Assembly (NCBI GenBank): GCA_017540905.1
Contig: JAFYAC010000051.1
Span: 1 to 49,819 of the forward strand
Direction of reading: 5' to 3'
Length of the DNA stretch: 49,819 nt
Source of the DNA: Kiritimatiellia bacterium
GTDB lineage: Bacteria; Verrucomicrobiota; Kiritimatiellia; CAIQIC01; Lenti-01
Notes under the pieces: model-generated
The model's input: only the letters and a program-made list of their open reading frames with translations
Database searches by the model: none
What the model was told of the DNA's origin: nothing
In this document: positions 7,472 through 17,268 of the stretch, piece by piece
How positions within the stretch are numbered: the stretch's first letter is position 1
How the letters are laid out: each line of letters starts with the position of its first letter
Position numbers and translations under genes: made by a program

Positions 7472-7764
7472 CGAATGCTGATCAGACAAGGTTTTCACTG
7501 GAGGGAGGGGCCTGCGGCGCCAAACACGGAGGAAACGTAGGCACGGAGAGATTTTGGATGGAGCGTTTGTTGGAGGAGCCTTCGCACCCTGAAATGCCGG
7601 ACAAACGCTTGAGCGGAACGTTTTTGGACGCGCGAAGCTCCTCCCTGCAAAAACTCCGTGTCTCCTTCCTCCGCGCGCTCCGTGTTTTGCGCCGCAGGCA
7701 TTGGAGAAAGGAGAGCGGGCGGGCTTGTCCCATGGGTGGGCGGAGCTTGTCTGATCAGCGCTCT
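7472..7764. repeat. MITE-like inverted-repeat element, copy 1 (complete)
   Basis: Outer ends are GCTGATCAGACAAG (7476-7489) and its inverse CTTGTCTGATCAGC (7746-7759). The inner core 7510-7699 begins GCCTGCGGCGCCAAACACGG and ends with its near-perfect inverse. Between them lie sub-repeats containing GGCACGGAGAG and the segment CCGGACAAACGCTTGAGCGG. It encodes no transposase. Copy 2 is at 25511-25707; copy 3 (36636-36775) lacks its left end. Confidence 0.7.
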
Positions 7765-7781
7765 CCCCCGCCCCCCCCTTT

Positions 7782-7795
7782 CGGCGCGAACGCCG
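7782..7795 (-). terminator. UUCG hairpin just after the ABC importer operon
   Basis: On the minus strand CGGCG-TTCG-CGCCG directly follows the ATPase stop. There is no U-tract (a G-run follows), so it may stabilise the mRNA 3' end rather than terminate. Confidence 0.4.
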
Positions 7796-7796
7796 G

Positions 7797-8717
7797 TCAC
7801 TTCGCCGGCGCTTCGGGCGCGCCGGAGATGATCTTGGAGAGGAAGTCGCGGGTGCGGGGCTGGGATGGGTTCTCGAAGATCAGCGAGGGGGGGCCTTCTT
7901 CCAGGATCACGCCGCCTTCGAGGAACAGGACGCGGTCCGCCACGTCGCGCGCGAAGTTCATTTCGTGCGTCACGATCACCATCGTCATGTGGTTGGCGGC
8001 CAGTTCCTGCATCACCGCCAGCACTTCGCCCACCATCTCGGGGTCGAGGGCGCTCGTCGGTTCGTCGAAGAGGAGGACGCGCGGCTCCATCGCCATCGCG
8101 CGGGCGATCGCGATGCGCTGCATCTGGCCGCCGGAGAGCTGCGAGGGATAGGCGCGGGCCTTGTCGGGAAGGCCGACGCGTTCGAGAAGCTCCATCGCCT
8201 TCTTTTCGGCGGCTTCGCGGCTGACGCCCCGGATCATGCGCGGCGCCATCGAGATGTTGTCGATCACCGTCATGTGCGGAAAGAGGTTGAACCGCTGGAA
8301 CACCATCCCCATGTCGGACCGGTAGCGGTTGAGGTTGCGCTCGCGGGCGCGGTGGGAGAGGCGCCGGTCGGTGCCGTCGCGCTGGAGGGAGCCGCCGGAG
8401 ACGATCTCTTCGCCGCCGAACCAGATGCGGCCGGAGGTGGGCGTCTCGAGGAGGTTCAGGCAGCGCAGGAAGGTGGATTTGCCGCCGCCGGAGGGGCCGA
8501 TGACGACGACGACTTCGCCCTTCTTGATGGTCGTGGTGATGCCGCGCAGGACGTGGAGGCCGCCGAAGGATTTGTGCAGGTCTTCGACTTCGATGAGGGG
8601 TTTGCCCGGCGGCACGACGGGTCGGTCGGAGAGGAAGGGGTCCGGGGTCGGCGGGTCGAGGACGGGAACCGCCGGGGCGGCGGGGGAGGCGGGTTGCTTG
8701 CGGGTGGAACGGGTCAT
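7797..8717 (-). CDS. Polar amino-acid ABC transporter, ATP-binding protein
   Basis: 306-residue ATPase of a GlnQ/HisP/ArtP-type importer. After a 40-residue Pro-rich leader come [20 protein letters not shown], Walker [16 protein letters not shown] (near residue 74), signature [15 protein letters not shown] (near 198), Walker [15 protein letters not shown] and switch histidine [10 protein letters not shown]. All catalytic residues are present. It has a family-typical D-SG insertion region, slightly longer than usual ([20 protein letters not shown]). Third gene of the operon, 3 bp after the permease stop. The N-terminal leader is longer than in most homologues. Confidence 0.9.
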   Translation of the reverse strand: MTRSTRKQPASPAAPAVPVLDPPTPDPFLSDRPVVPPGKPLIEVEDLHKSFGGLHVLRGITTTIKKGEVVVVIGPSGGGKSTFLRCLNLLETPTSGRIWFGGEEIVSGGSLQRDGTDRRLSHRARERNLNRYRSDMGMVFQRFNLFPHMTVIDNISMAPRMIRGVSREAAEKKAMELLERVGLPDKARAYPSQLSGGQMQRIAIARAMAMEPRVLLFDEPTSALDPEMVGEVLAVMQELAANHMTMVIVTHEMNFARDVADRVLFLEGGVILEEGPPSLIFENPSQPRTRDFLSKIISGAPEAPAK

Positions 8718-8720
8718 AGG

Positions 8721-10178
8721 TCAGCGGGAGGAGCGTTGGAGGTGGCGTTCGAGGCGGGCGAGGAGTTTGGAGAAGATCATGACGAGGACCAGGTAGATGC
8801 ACGCGACCGCCAGGAAGGGGATGTACGCCTGGTAGGTCTGCGACCGGATGATGGAGCCGCCGCGCGCGAGGTCGTCGAGGCCGATGAAGGAGGCGATGGA
8901 CGTGTCCTTGAGCATCACGATGAATTCGTTGCCCAGCGCCGGCAGGATGTTCCGGATGGCCTGCGGCAGGACGACATGCCGCATGCCCTGGCCGTAGGAG
9001 AGGCCCAGGGAGCGGGCGGCTTCCATCTGGCCGACGTCGATGGAGACGATGCCGGCGCGGATGATTTCGGCGACGTAGGCGCCGGAGTTGAAGCCGAAGG
9101 CGAGGATGGCGACGAGGATCTTGTTGTTGATGGAGGAGAAGATGATGAAGTAGGCGATCAGCAGCTGGACGGTCATCGGGGTGCCGCGGATGACGGTGAT
9201 GTAGGTCTTGGCGACGGCGTCGAGGACCACGAAATGCCCGTGCTTGTCGTGGGTGTAGCGGACGATGGCCGCCAGGAAGCCGAGGATCGCGCCCAGCACC
9301 ACGGCGCAGAGGGCGACGGACAGGGTGTTGCGCAGGCCGTTGGTGATGTAGTGCCAGCGGCCCTTGTAGACCTGTTCGGTGCGGACGGTGACGGTGCCGT
9401 CGGGGGCCGTCTCGCGGACTTCGCGCGTGCCGAAGGGGATTTTCTTGATGAAGCAGACGTAGAAGTTGTTCTCGAACGACGCCAGCCAGCTGCGCCGCAC
9501 CGGGCACAGCATGCGGTAGTGGTCGGAGGGGTCGTCCTCGCGCTCGAAGCGGAGGTCGCAGTTTTCTTCGCGGGAGCGCGCGGCCGTGAGGGTGAAGGCG
9601 GCCTCGGTCTGGCCCCCGGCGAATTCGAGGCGGTCGGTGGAGAGGGAAAAGGCGCCGTCGGGGGCGTTGTGGATGGCGAGGCGGTAGGCGGCGGGGGCGT
9701 CGGCCGCGTCCGCGGCGCGCACGACGCGCACTTCGACGGGGTCGCCCGCGAAGAGGCCGAGCGGCAGGGACGGGAACTCGCCCGGCCGGCCGTCGGGTCC
9801 GGGCGGGAGGGAAAGGGTGGAGGCGTGGCGGCCTTCGCGTTCCTGGACGGTCAGCGAAAGGGTCGCGTTGGTCTGCCCGGTCTCCAGCGGGAGGCGGGCG
9901 GTGAGGGGGATCTTGCGGCCGGGGATTTCCAGCGTCAGTTCGTAGACGATCCGGTCGGCGGCCTCGCCGCGCACCAGGTCGATCTCGTGCGCCGCCGGGG
10001 CGTCCACCGATACCGCCGTGCGCGCGGACGCATCCCCGACGCCGTCCCCCAGCCCCACGTCCACGCCCTCCACCGCGCGCGCCGGGCGCAGGCACAGGAA
10101 CGGGACCAGCGCCGCCGCGCACAGGAGTGCGGCGGCGGCGCGGGGAACGGCGGAATGCGGGAACGCGCGCGCGGACAT
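8721..10178 (-). CDS. Amino-acid ABC permease with extracytoplasmic N-terminal domain
   Basis: 485 residues, about twice the length of a HisM/GlnP permease. The permease part is roughly residues 283-485 ([23 protein letters not shown] loop [20 protein letters not shown]), with about five membrane helices. Ahead of it a signal-peptide-like start ([20 protein letters not shown]) leads into about 210 residues of predicted beta-rich sequence (Calx-beta/Ig-like in feel, for example [19 protein letters not shown]). HisM-type permeases have an outside N-terminus, so the extra domain would lie in the periplasm, next to the binding protein. Overlap with neighbours is minimal (8 bp after the binding-protein stop). 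What the extra domain binds is unknown. Confidence 0.85.
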   Translation of the reverse strand: MSARAFPHSAVPRAAAALLCAAALVPFLCLRPARAVEGVDVGLGDGVGDASARTAVSVDAPAAHEIDLVRGEAADRIVYELTLEIPGRKIPLTARLPLETGQTNATLSLTVQEREGRHASTLSLPPGPDGRPGEFPSLPLGLFAGDPVEVRVVRAADAADAPAAYRLAIHNAPDGAFSLSTDRLEFAGGQTEAAFTLTAARSREENCDLRFEREDDPSDHYRMLCPVRRSWLASFENNFYVCFIKKIPFGTREVRETAPDGTVTVRTEQVYKGRWHYITNGLRNTLSVALCAVVLGAILGFLAAIVRYTHDKHGHFVVLDAVAKTYITVIRGTPMTVQLLIAYFIIFSSINNKILVAILAFGFNSGAYVAEIIRAGIVSIDVGQMEAARSLGLSYGQGMRHVVLPQAIRNILPALGNEFIVMLKDTSIASFIGLDDLARGGSIIRSQTYQAYIPFLAVACIYLVLVMIFSKLLARLERHLQRSSR

Positions 10179-10186
10179 GGCCGGGC

Positions 10187-10969
10187 TTACTCGGCCGCTT
10201 CGCCGGCGGACTGGAGGGCGTCGGCCTTGGCGGTCCATTCGTCGACGATTTCGTCGAGGCGGCCGCTGTCCTGGAGGCCTTCGATGACCTTGTTGACGGT
10301 GGCGAGCAGCTCGGGCTGGCCCTTCTTGATGGCCACCGCGTACTCTTCCACGGTCAGGAAGTCGGAGATGTCGTAGTCGGGCTCGCCCTTGATGAGGTTC
10401 TTGGCGGGGTCGATGTCGGCGATCACCACGTCCACCTTGCCCTGCTTGAGGGCCGCGAAGGCGGAGGCGGGCGAGTCGAACATCTCGGGCTCCTGGCCGA
10501 GCTGCTCGCGGACGTAGTCGGCGGAGGTGGTGCCGTTCTGGACGCCGATGCGCTTGCCGGCGGCGGAGGCGCCGTCCTCGCAGGGATCGGCCTTGGCGTA
10601 GACGAGCACGATGCCGGTGCGGACGTACGGGACGGAGAAATCGACCTTCATCTTGCGGTCCTCGGTGACCGTGATGCCGGCGGCGGCCAGTTCGGCCTTG
10701 CCCGCGATCAGGGAGGGCAGCACGGAATCGAACTCGACGTCCTCGACGACGAGGCCGCGGCCGAGTTCGGCGGCGATGGCCTTGCAGATTTCGACGTCGA
10801 TGCCGACGACATCGGTGCCCTGGCGGAACTCGTAGGGCGGGAAGGTGGCCTCGGTGATCATGCGGACGGGAGCCTGCGCGTCGGCGGCGGGGGCTTCGGC
10901 GGGTTCGTCTGCGAACGCGGCGGCCGCGGCGAGGAGGGAGGCGAGGAGGGTCAATGCAATCTTTTTCAT
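10187..10969 (-). CDS. Amino-acid ABC transporter substrate-binding protein
   Basis: 260 residues. Signal peptide [20 protein letters not shown], then a type 3 solute-binding fold (SBP_bac_3): [66 protein letters not shown] and [17 protein letters not shown]. It delivers a polar amino acid to the permease. First gene of the operon, with GAAAGGA before the ATG and its own promoter. The ligand-contacting Arg of the family (usually VTxxR) aligns with TVTEDRKMK. Exact substrate not predictable. Confidence 0.92.
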   Translation of the reverse strand: MKKIALTLLASLLAAAAAFADEPAEAPAADAQAPVRMITEATFPPYEFRQGTDVVGIDVEICKAIAAELGRGLVVEDVEFDSVLPSLIAGKAELAAAGITVTEDRKMKVDFSVPYVRTGIVLVYAKADPCEDGASAAGKRIGVQNGTTSADYVREQLGQEPEMFDSPASAFAALKQGKVDVVIADIDPAKNLIKGEPDYDISDFLTVEEYAVAIKKGQPELLATVNKVIEGLQDSGRLDEIVDEWTAKADALQSAGEAAE

Positions 10970-11000
10970 TCGGTTCCTTTCGGGGTTGAAACAATGCCCG

Positions 11001-11029
11001 ACCCTACCACACCCCCGCCCCCCGCACAA
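11001..11029 (-). promoter_or_regulatory. Predicted promoter of the amino-acid ABC importer
   Basis: Minus strand TTGTGC (11029-11024), 17 bp, TAGGGT (11006-11001), about 30 nt before the binding-protein start. Confidence 0.6.
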
Positions 11030-11098
11030 GCGCGCGTTGCGGAAAAGCGGAGCGGAAACGGCTGGACGGGGACCAAGGGGTATGGGAGGATGGACGGC

Positions 11099-12181
<1,083 letters not shown>

Positions 12182-12182
12182 T

Positions 12183-12199
12183 GGCCGGACAATCCGGCC
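12183..12199. terminator. Hairpin between convergent genes
   Basis: GGCCGGA-CAA-TCCGGCC right after the epimerase stop. It has no T-tract, so it is a weak terminator or mRNA-end hairpin. Confidence 0.35.
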
Positions 12200-12233
12200 C
12201 CCACCCTCGGATTTCCCCTCCTTTCCCTGCGCC

Positions 12234-13373
12234 TCACTCCAACACGATCCGGCAGATCCGCCGGACGTCGTCTTCCCCAAGCTCGTAGTAGAGCGGCAGG
12301 CGGACGAGCGTGTCCGCGTAGCGGTCGCAGTTCGGCAGCGCCCGCCCGTCGTGCTTGTCCGCGAAGAACGGGCTCGAATGCAGCGGCAGGTAGTGGAACA
12401 CGGCGAGGATGCCCTGCGCCTTGAGCCGGGCGATCAGGCGCGTCCGCGTATCCAGATCGCGGCAGACCAGATAGAAGCAATGGGCGTTGTTCGTGGCCCA
12501 GGGCGGGATTTCCGGGAGCGCGAAGTCGTCGCGGGGCGCCCCGGACAGCTCCTCCCGGTACAGTTCCCACAACCGCTTCCGCTTCGCCTGGATGGCGTCC
12601 AGGTGCTCCAGTTGCCCCCACAGGAACGCCGCCGTCAGCTCCGACGGCAGGAACGACGACCCGATGTCCACCCACCCGTATTTGTTCACCTCCCCGCGGA
12701 AGAACTCCGCCCGGTTCGTCCCTTTCTCCCAGATGATTTCCGCCCGCCGGGCCAGCGACGGATCGTTGACGGCCAGCATCCCGCCTTCCCCCGCGATGAT
12801 GTTCTTCGTTTCGTGGAAGGAAAAACACCCTAGGTGCCCGATGCTCCCCAGCGCCCGCTTCTTCCCGTCCTTCCCGACATGCCACGAATCCACCGCCTGC
12901 GCCGCATCCTCCACCACCTTGAGCCCATGGCGGTCCGCGATGCCCATGATGGCGTCCATGTCGCACGCGCACCCCGCATAGTGGACTGGAACGATGACCT
13001 TCGTCCTCTCCGTCACCAGCTCCTCCAACCGCGACGCGTCGAGGTTCGGATGCCGCGCCCCGCTGTCGGCGAACACGATCTTCGCCCCCTGTCTCACGAA
13101 CGCCAGCGCCGTCGACACGAACGTGTAGCTCGGCATGATGACCTCGTCCCCCGGGCCCACCCCCGTCAGCATCGCCGCCATCTCCAGCGCATCCGTGCAA
13201 CTCGTCGTCAACAAACACTTCCCGAACCCGTACCGTTCCTCGAACCACACCTGGCACCGCTTCGTGAACGCGCCGTTCCCCGACAGCTTGCCAGCCGCCA
13301 CCGCCTCCGTGATGTGTTCCAGCTCCCGTCCCGCGATGAAGGGTTTGTTGAAAGGGATGACGTATGTTTGCAT
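12234..13373 (-). CDS. rffA: dTDP-4-amino-4,6-dideoxygalactose transaminase (WecE/RffA-like)
   Basis: 379-residue PLP-dependent sugar aminotransferase (DegT/DnrJ/EryC1 fold). It converts a 4-keto-6-deoxy sugar nucleotide to the 4-amino sugar with glutamate as donor. Typical start IPFNKPFIAGRELEHITEAV; SGNGAFTKRC, LLTTSCTDALEMAAML, EVIMPSYTFVSTA, VHYAGCACDMDAIM, EDAAQAV and PLP lysine in GCFSFHETKNIIAGEGGML all match WecE. Last gene of the minus-strand glycan operon, about 125 bp after the second small transporter. Start 13373 (MQTYVIPFNK) fits family length. It makes an amino sugar suitable for the ArnC-like transferase upstream. Confidence 0.88.
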   Translation of the reverse strand: MQTYVIPFNKPFIAGRELEHITEAVAAGKLSGNGAFTKRCQVWFEERYGFGKCLLTTSCTDALEMAAMLTGVGPGDEVIMPSYTFVSTALAFVRQGAKIVFADSGARHPNLDASRLEELVTERTKVIVPVHYAGCACDMDAIMGIADRHGLKVVEDAAQAVDSWHVGKDGKKRALGSIGHLGCFSFHETKNIIAGEGGMLAVNDPSLARRAEIIWEKGTNRAEFFRGEVNKYGWVDIGSSFLPSELTAAFLWGQLEHLDAIQAKRKRLWELYREELSGAPRDDFALPEIPPWATNNAHCFYLVCRDLDTRTRLIARLKAQGILAVFHYLPLHSSPFFADKHDGRALPNCDRYADTLVRLPLYYELGEDDVRRICRIVLE

Positions 13374-13497
13374 GTATTGTTGCTCCGGACGAATCACGTT
13401 TGCCGTTACCCTGTTTAGCACACACCGGCCGTTTCCGGAAGTGTTTCCAGTCTGGTCTGTCAGCATTCCCCAGCATCCCCCGCGGCTCCCTGCATGT

Positions 13498-13827
13498 TCA
13501 CGAGAAAAACACCAGGACACCGGCCATGATGACGGCCGTGGCCGCGATTTTGCGCGGAGTGAAGGATTCGCGGAAGAAGAATCGGGCGAGAAGGGGAACG
13601 AAGAGATATCCAAGCGATTCCAAGGCGGCAATCTGGTTGACGAGAACGCCGCGGGACATGCAGAAGACGTTTCCCGCAAGCGTCGCCCCCAAGATGGCGT
13701 AACCGCCGACCACCCACGGATTGGCATACTGCCGCCAACACCCGCGGTATCCGCCCAGCACCCCCCGCTTGAGCATCATCTGCGCCACCGACGCGCAGAA
13801 CACGAAGAAAACGACCAGGGCGTGCAC
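13498..13827 (-). CDS. Small EamA/SMR-type membrane protein (ArnF-like flippase subunit 2)
   Basis: 109 residues with four predicted membrane helices: ALVVFFVFCASVAQMMLKRG, WVVGGYAILGATLAGNVFCM, a central LESLGYLFVPLLARFFFRES and a final AATAVIMAGVLVFF. EmrE-like half-transporters of this kind flip undecaprenyl-phosphate-linked amino sugars in the Arn pathway (ArnE/ArnF). Start: GTG 13827, with CGGGGG 7 nt upstream. A TTG at 13833 overlaps the preceding stop and is the alternative. Tightly coupled to the first small subunit, so the two probably form a heterodimer. Confidence 0.75.
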   Translation of the reverse strand: MHALVVFFVFCASVAQMMLKRGVLGGYRGCWRQYANPWVVGGYAILGATLAGNVFCMSRGVLVNQIAALESLGYLFVPLLARFFFRESFTPRKIAATAVIMAGVLVFFS

Positions 13828-13829
13828 CG

Positions 13830-14168
13830 TCAAGCCCCCGCATGGAGCGCGATGCCGCAGACAATCAACACCGCCCCCGCGGCATTGCGCGCCGTAATCG
13901 GCTCGCCGAACAGCCAGGCCGAGAGCAGCAGGATGAAAATCAAGCTCGTGCCTCGGAATACATAGGCCGCCGCGAGCGGCACCCGCGCCAGCGCCTGCTG
14001 CCACAGCAGCGCGTACAGCCCCATCACGCCCACCGCTCCCGCCATCCACAGCACGTATTCCTTCGACATCCACGCCGTCCGCGAAGCCATTTTCGTGCAC
14101 ACGCTCGTTCCCGCATACACGAAATTGAGCGCCGTCAGGGCCGCGGCCATGGGCAGAATGCGCTTCAT
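13830..14168 (-). CDS. Small EamA/SMR-type membrane protein (ArnE-like flippase subunit 1)
   Basis: 112 residues with four predicted membrane helices, starting MKRILPMAAALTALNFVYAG and ending AAGAVLIVCGIALHAGA. Features TSVCTKMASR and the RGTSLIFILLLSAWLFGEP segment typical of EamA/SMR half-transporters. Its ATG overlaps the stop of the ArnC-like gene (ATGA), and it is followed at once by a second such protein. The likely role, flipping the lipid-linked sugar made by the neighbouring transferase, is inferred from gene order as in arnCEF. Confidence 0.75.
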   Translation of the reverse strand: MKRILPMAAALTALNFVYAGTSVCTKMASRTAWMSKEYVLWMAGAVGVMGLYALLWQQALARVPLAAAYVFRGTSLIFILLLSAWLFGEPITARNAAGAVLIVCGIALHAGA

Positions 14169-15103
14169 GGCGCCGCCACTCCGCTCTTCGTGACGCTCCG
14201 GACCACGTATTGCGGCGATCGGTTGATGCACATGTAGATGCGCCCCACGTATTCCCCGATGACCCCAAGGGAGAACAGGACCATGCCGCCCAGGAAAAGG
14301 ATCAGCGCGATGGTGGAGCTGTAGCCGGCCTGGATGTCCGCCCCCAGCAGCTTGCGCACGACCGCGAAAATGCCGTAGGCAAATCCGCAGGCCGCGCTGG
14401 CCAGCCCGCAGAAGGACGCGAACCGCAAGGGCAGGATGGAGAACGCGGTCAGGCCGTTGACCCACAGGGCCACCATCTTGCGGAACGTGAACGTGGTCGT
14501 TCCCGCCTGCCGTTCGCGTTCCTCCATGGGAACGTTCCGGATGTGCCGCGTGGTGCGCAGCAGCAGGCCGGTGAAATAGGGATAGGGGTTCTCGTAGCGG
14601 GCGACTTCGTCGGCGATCGACCGCTTCATGGCCATGAAGTTGGTGAATTCGAGGTCCCGGGGCCGGCCGAGGGCGAGTTCGGTCATCTTGCGGTTCAGCC
14701 AGGTGGCGCAGTCCTTGAAGGCGCTTTGCTTGCGTTCGGGATACTTGGCGATCGCGACGTCGGCTCCATCCTCCAAGGCGTCGATCAGATCCCAGAGGCA
14801 GGGCATGGGACACTGCCCGTCGTCGTCCATGACGACGACGGCGTCTCCGGACACGTGGGCGAGGCCGGCCATGACGGCGCCGGGACGGTTGAAATTGCGG
14901 GCGAGTTCGACGACGACGCAAGAGGGGCGCGTGTCGAGGATGTGACGGAGGATGGAGGCGAGATCGTCGGGGGAGGAGTCGTTGACGAGGATGATTTCGG
15001 GAACGGTCTCGGGGCGCAGGGCGACCGTGGCGAGGATTTCATCGACGACGGGGCCGATGGTCAGCCCGCTCTTGTAGCAGGGAATGACGAAACTGATTTT
15101 CAT
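14165..15103 (-). CDS. ArnC/GtrB-like polyprenyl-phosphate glycosyltransferase (GT2)
   Basis: 312 residues. GT2 domain: KISFVIPCYKSGLTIGPVVD, EIILVNDSSPDD, NFNRPGAVMAGLAHVSGD, VVMDDDGQCPMPCL. Two C-terminal helices follow (FASFCGLASAACGFAYGIFA; TIALILFLGGMVLFSLGVIG, then EYVGRIY), the ArnC/GtrB/DPM1 plan. These enzymes load a sugar onto undecaprenyl phosphate at the inner membrane face. Start 15103 has GGAGAG upstream; 14 residues further upstream is a poor alternative. Followed by two flippase-like subunits with ATGA coupling. Confidence 0.88.
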   Translation of the reverse strand: MKISFVIPCYKSGLTIGPVVDEILATVALRPETVPEIILVNDSSPDDLASILRHILDTRPSCVVVELARNFNRPGAVMAGLAHVSGDAVVVMDDDGQCPMPCLWDLIDALEDGADVAIAKYPERKQSAFKDCATWLNRKMTELALGRPRDLEFTNFMAMKRSIADEVARYENPYPYFTGLLLRTTRHIRNVPMEERERQAGTTTFTFRKMVALWVNGLTAFSILPLRFASFCGLASAACGFAYGIFAVVRKLLGADIQAGYSSTIALILFLGGMVLFSLGVIGEYVGRIYMCINRSPQYVVRSVTKSGVAAP

Positions 15104-15184
15104 GCGGCTTCTCTCCTTTCGGTCTTCAAGCGGCTCTCGATCCACGGGCAGACCGGACGGCTGACGTCCTTGGCAACACGTGTT

Positions 15185-16249
15185 TCATGAGGAATTCCTT
15201 TCTGATTGCGACTGGAACAAAGCAGTGGCGACGAGGTCGAATGCGCGGCGTGCATCGTCATCGGGGAGCGAAAGAGGAAGATTCAGGATGGAGCGGCCGT
15301 GCAGGAAAGCGTTGGGTGCGGGATGGCAGGAGGAGAAAAAGTCGGCATTGGACGGGTACCAATCGCTGACGGGAATGCCGGCGCCGAGGAGGGCGGCGGC
15401 GACTGCCGGCCGCCGTTCCGGCGGCACGAAGAAGGAGAATCTCCAAGGAACGCCACCCGGTGGACAGACAAAGACCTCTGCACCCGCGGCAGGAGCGCTC
15501 GATTGCCGGAAAGAATCTTCCAGCAGCTTCTGCCGCGTGCGTCGGCGGGTGATTTCAGCAGGAAGGGCCTGTCGGACGGCCGTCAACAGTTCCTGCCTCC
15601 CGCCGCGAGGAAGGCGCAGGTGAATCCGGCGAAAATCCGCACGGAAAAAATCTTTCATTGGAAATTCAGATAAGGAGCGCCTTGAGTTCAGGTAGTTGCG
15701 GTACATTTGCCCAAAACGAAATTCGAGGCTTCGGCTTTCCTCGTCATCCGGAAACAGCTCGGTTTCATGGGCACGGAGGTCCTTCTCCGGAATGGAAGTA
15801 CACAGGATGCCGCCCCAGCCCAGGTCAACGGTTTTGGCGTGCCCTGTGCTGAAGAGAACGTCGTCGCCGAATCCGCCGGTTCCGTCGGCACCCAGCGCGG
15901 ATGCGCAATCCTCGACGAGAACCAGTCCGTTTTGCCGGCACAGGGCGGCAATGGCGCCTGCATCTTCGGCGGGACACCCGTACATGTGGGGCAGAACCAC
16001 GGCACGGGTCCGCGGCGAGAGAATCTGGAGGATGTCGGCCAGCCGGACATTCCCGGTACGGACATCCACATCGCAGAGGACGGGTTGCAAGCCGGCGTGG
16101 AGGACGGGATAGACCGCCGCGTGGCAGATGTTGGCCGGGAGGATGACTTCACCATCCCCGTCCGGGAACCGGACTCGGAGGAGCAGGAAGAGCGCCGTCG
16201 CGGCACGACCGGTGACAAAAAGTGTGGGGGTGGGGGGAAAGGGCTCCAT
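15185..16249 (-). CDS. DegT/DnrJ/EryC1-family aminotransferase-like protein
   Basis: 354 residues. PLP-fold features: LFVTGRAATALFLLLRVRF, EVILPANICHAAVYPVL, DVDVRTGNVRLADIL, LPHMYGCPAED, VEDCASALGADG and a candidate PLP lysine in DDVLFSTGHAKTVDLGWGG. The C-terminal half is diverged from WecE-type enzymes. Substrate unknown; it may aminate a sugar or act in a related step of the cluster. Start 16249 lies 2 nt after the upstream stop. An ATG at 16318 would overlap that gene by 67 nt. Confidence 0.75.
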   Translation of the reverse strand: MEPFPPTPTLFVTGRAATALFLLLRVRFPDGDGEVILPANICHAAVYPVLHAGLQPVLCDVDVRTGNVRLADILQILSPRTRAVVLPHMYGCPAEDAGAIAALCRQNGLVLVEDCASALGADGTGGFGDDVLFSTGHAKTVDLGWGGILCTSIPEKDLRAHETELFPDDEESRSLEFRFGQMYRNYLNSRRSLSEFPMKDFFRADFRRIHLRLPRGGRQELLTAVRQALPAEITRRRTRQKLLEDSFRQSSAPAAGAEVFVCPPGGVPWRFSFFVPPERRPAVAAALLGAGIPVSDWYPSNADFFSSCHPAPNAFLHGRSILNLPLSLPDDDARRAFDLVATALFQSQSERNSS

Positions 16250-16251
16250 GC

Positions 16252-17262
16252 CTAAAGCGTGGCCGGCCGGTCTTCGGGCCGGATGAAATGGTAGTTGCGG
16301 AAGCGTTTGCTCTGCCATTCGGCCTTGTAGTCGGCGTAGAGGGCGTGCAGGTCGGTGAAAGCCGGTTCCCAGCGCAATTGCGCCCGAGCCTTGGAAATAT
16401 CATAGAGATATCCGCGAACCAGGCCCGGGAGGTCGGGACGGGCGGTTACCGTGGAATGTCTGCTTCCCGCGAAAACGTCGGCCAAGGCGCATGCTTCTTC
16501 GTACTGGGAGTAAGCCCGGCCCATGGCGATGTTGAAGATTCCCGAGGCATCCGGTGCCCGGATGGCGGCGAGGATCGCACCCAGGACATCTTTGACGTAG
16601 ATGTGGTCGCGGCGGATGGATTGGTCGCCCCAAACCTCGATGGAATCGCCACGGAGGGCTTTTTCGAAGAAGATTTCGAAGGTGCTTTTCCGGTAGGAAC
16701 CGTCGGGGTTCAGGTGCCCGAGGATTTCCCCGTAGCCGTGGACCCCGGTCAGGCGCAGGCAAATCCCCTTCAGGCCGAAGTCCTTGTTGTAATATTCCAC
16801 AAAGTGTTCCGCGGCGATCTTGGAAATGATGTACGGCGTGTGGTCCCCCCTGTATCGGGGAGGGGTCTCTTCGGAAATGGGGGTCCCCGGGGGAACATCC
16901 ACGTCGTTGTAGACCTTGTGCGAACTGGTCACGACCACTTTTTTCACCCCGCGGACGCGGGCGAATTCCAGCAACCGCTGCGTCCCCAGCGTATTGACCT
17001 CGAAAAACCGCTCGACAGGCGTTTCGTGTTCCGCCAGGCAGGCCGCAAGATTGACGATGGCATCGCCGGGGACCGCGGGGAAGCGCTCTTCCGGTTTCAC
17101 GGGACCCGAAAGGTCGAAGATTTCGAGCGGGATGCCGTTCTGTTCGAAAAACGGCCTCACTTTTTCCGATCGGCCGATGGCCGTGAACGGGACGCCCAAT
17201 TCCTTGAGATGGACACAAAGATAGCGGCCGATGTATCCCGTGGCACCGAAAATGTAGTTCAT
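16252..17262 (-). CDS. NAD-dependent epimerase/dehydratase
   Basis: 336-residue extended SDR. NAD-binding start MNYIFGATGYIGRYLCVHLK (GxxGxxG), FEVNTLGTQRLLEFA, KVVVTSSHKVYND and the intact catalytic TPYIISKIAAEHFVEYY (YxxxK). It acts on a sugar nucleotide or related substrate in the cytoplasm (UDP-glucose-4-epimerase-like). GGAG lies before the ATG, inside the end of the ATP-grasp gene (6 bp between stop and start). Exact reaction not predictable. Confidence 0.82.
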   Translation of the reverse strand: MNYIFGATGYIGRYLCVHLKELGVPFTAIGRSEKVRPFFEQNGIPLEIFDLSGPVKPEERFPAVPGDAIVNLAACLAEHETPVERFFEVNTLGTQRLLEFARVRGVKKVVVTSSHKVYNDVDVPPGTPISEETPPRYRGDHTPYIISKIAAEHFVEYYNKDFGLKGICLRLTGVHGYGEILGHLNPDGSYRKSTFEIFFEKALRGDSIEVWGDQSIRRDHIYVKDVLGAILAAIRAPDASGIFNIAMGRAYSQYEEACALADVFAGSRHSTVTARPDLPGLVRGYLYDISKARAQLRWEPAFTDLHALYADYKAEWQSKRFRNYHFIRPEDRPATL

Positions 17263-17268
17263 GGTGGG

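Larger units (their letters stand above)
7235..7796. other. Repeat-filled intergenic gap
   Basis: 562 bp with no credible gene. Holds two type A hairpins (7251-7276 and 7386-7432), an A+T-rich module (7344-7366), one full CACGGAG inverted-repeat element (7472-7764) and a UUCG hairpin beyond the ABC operon. Confidence 0.7.
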
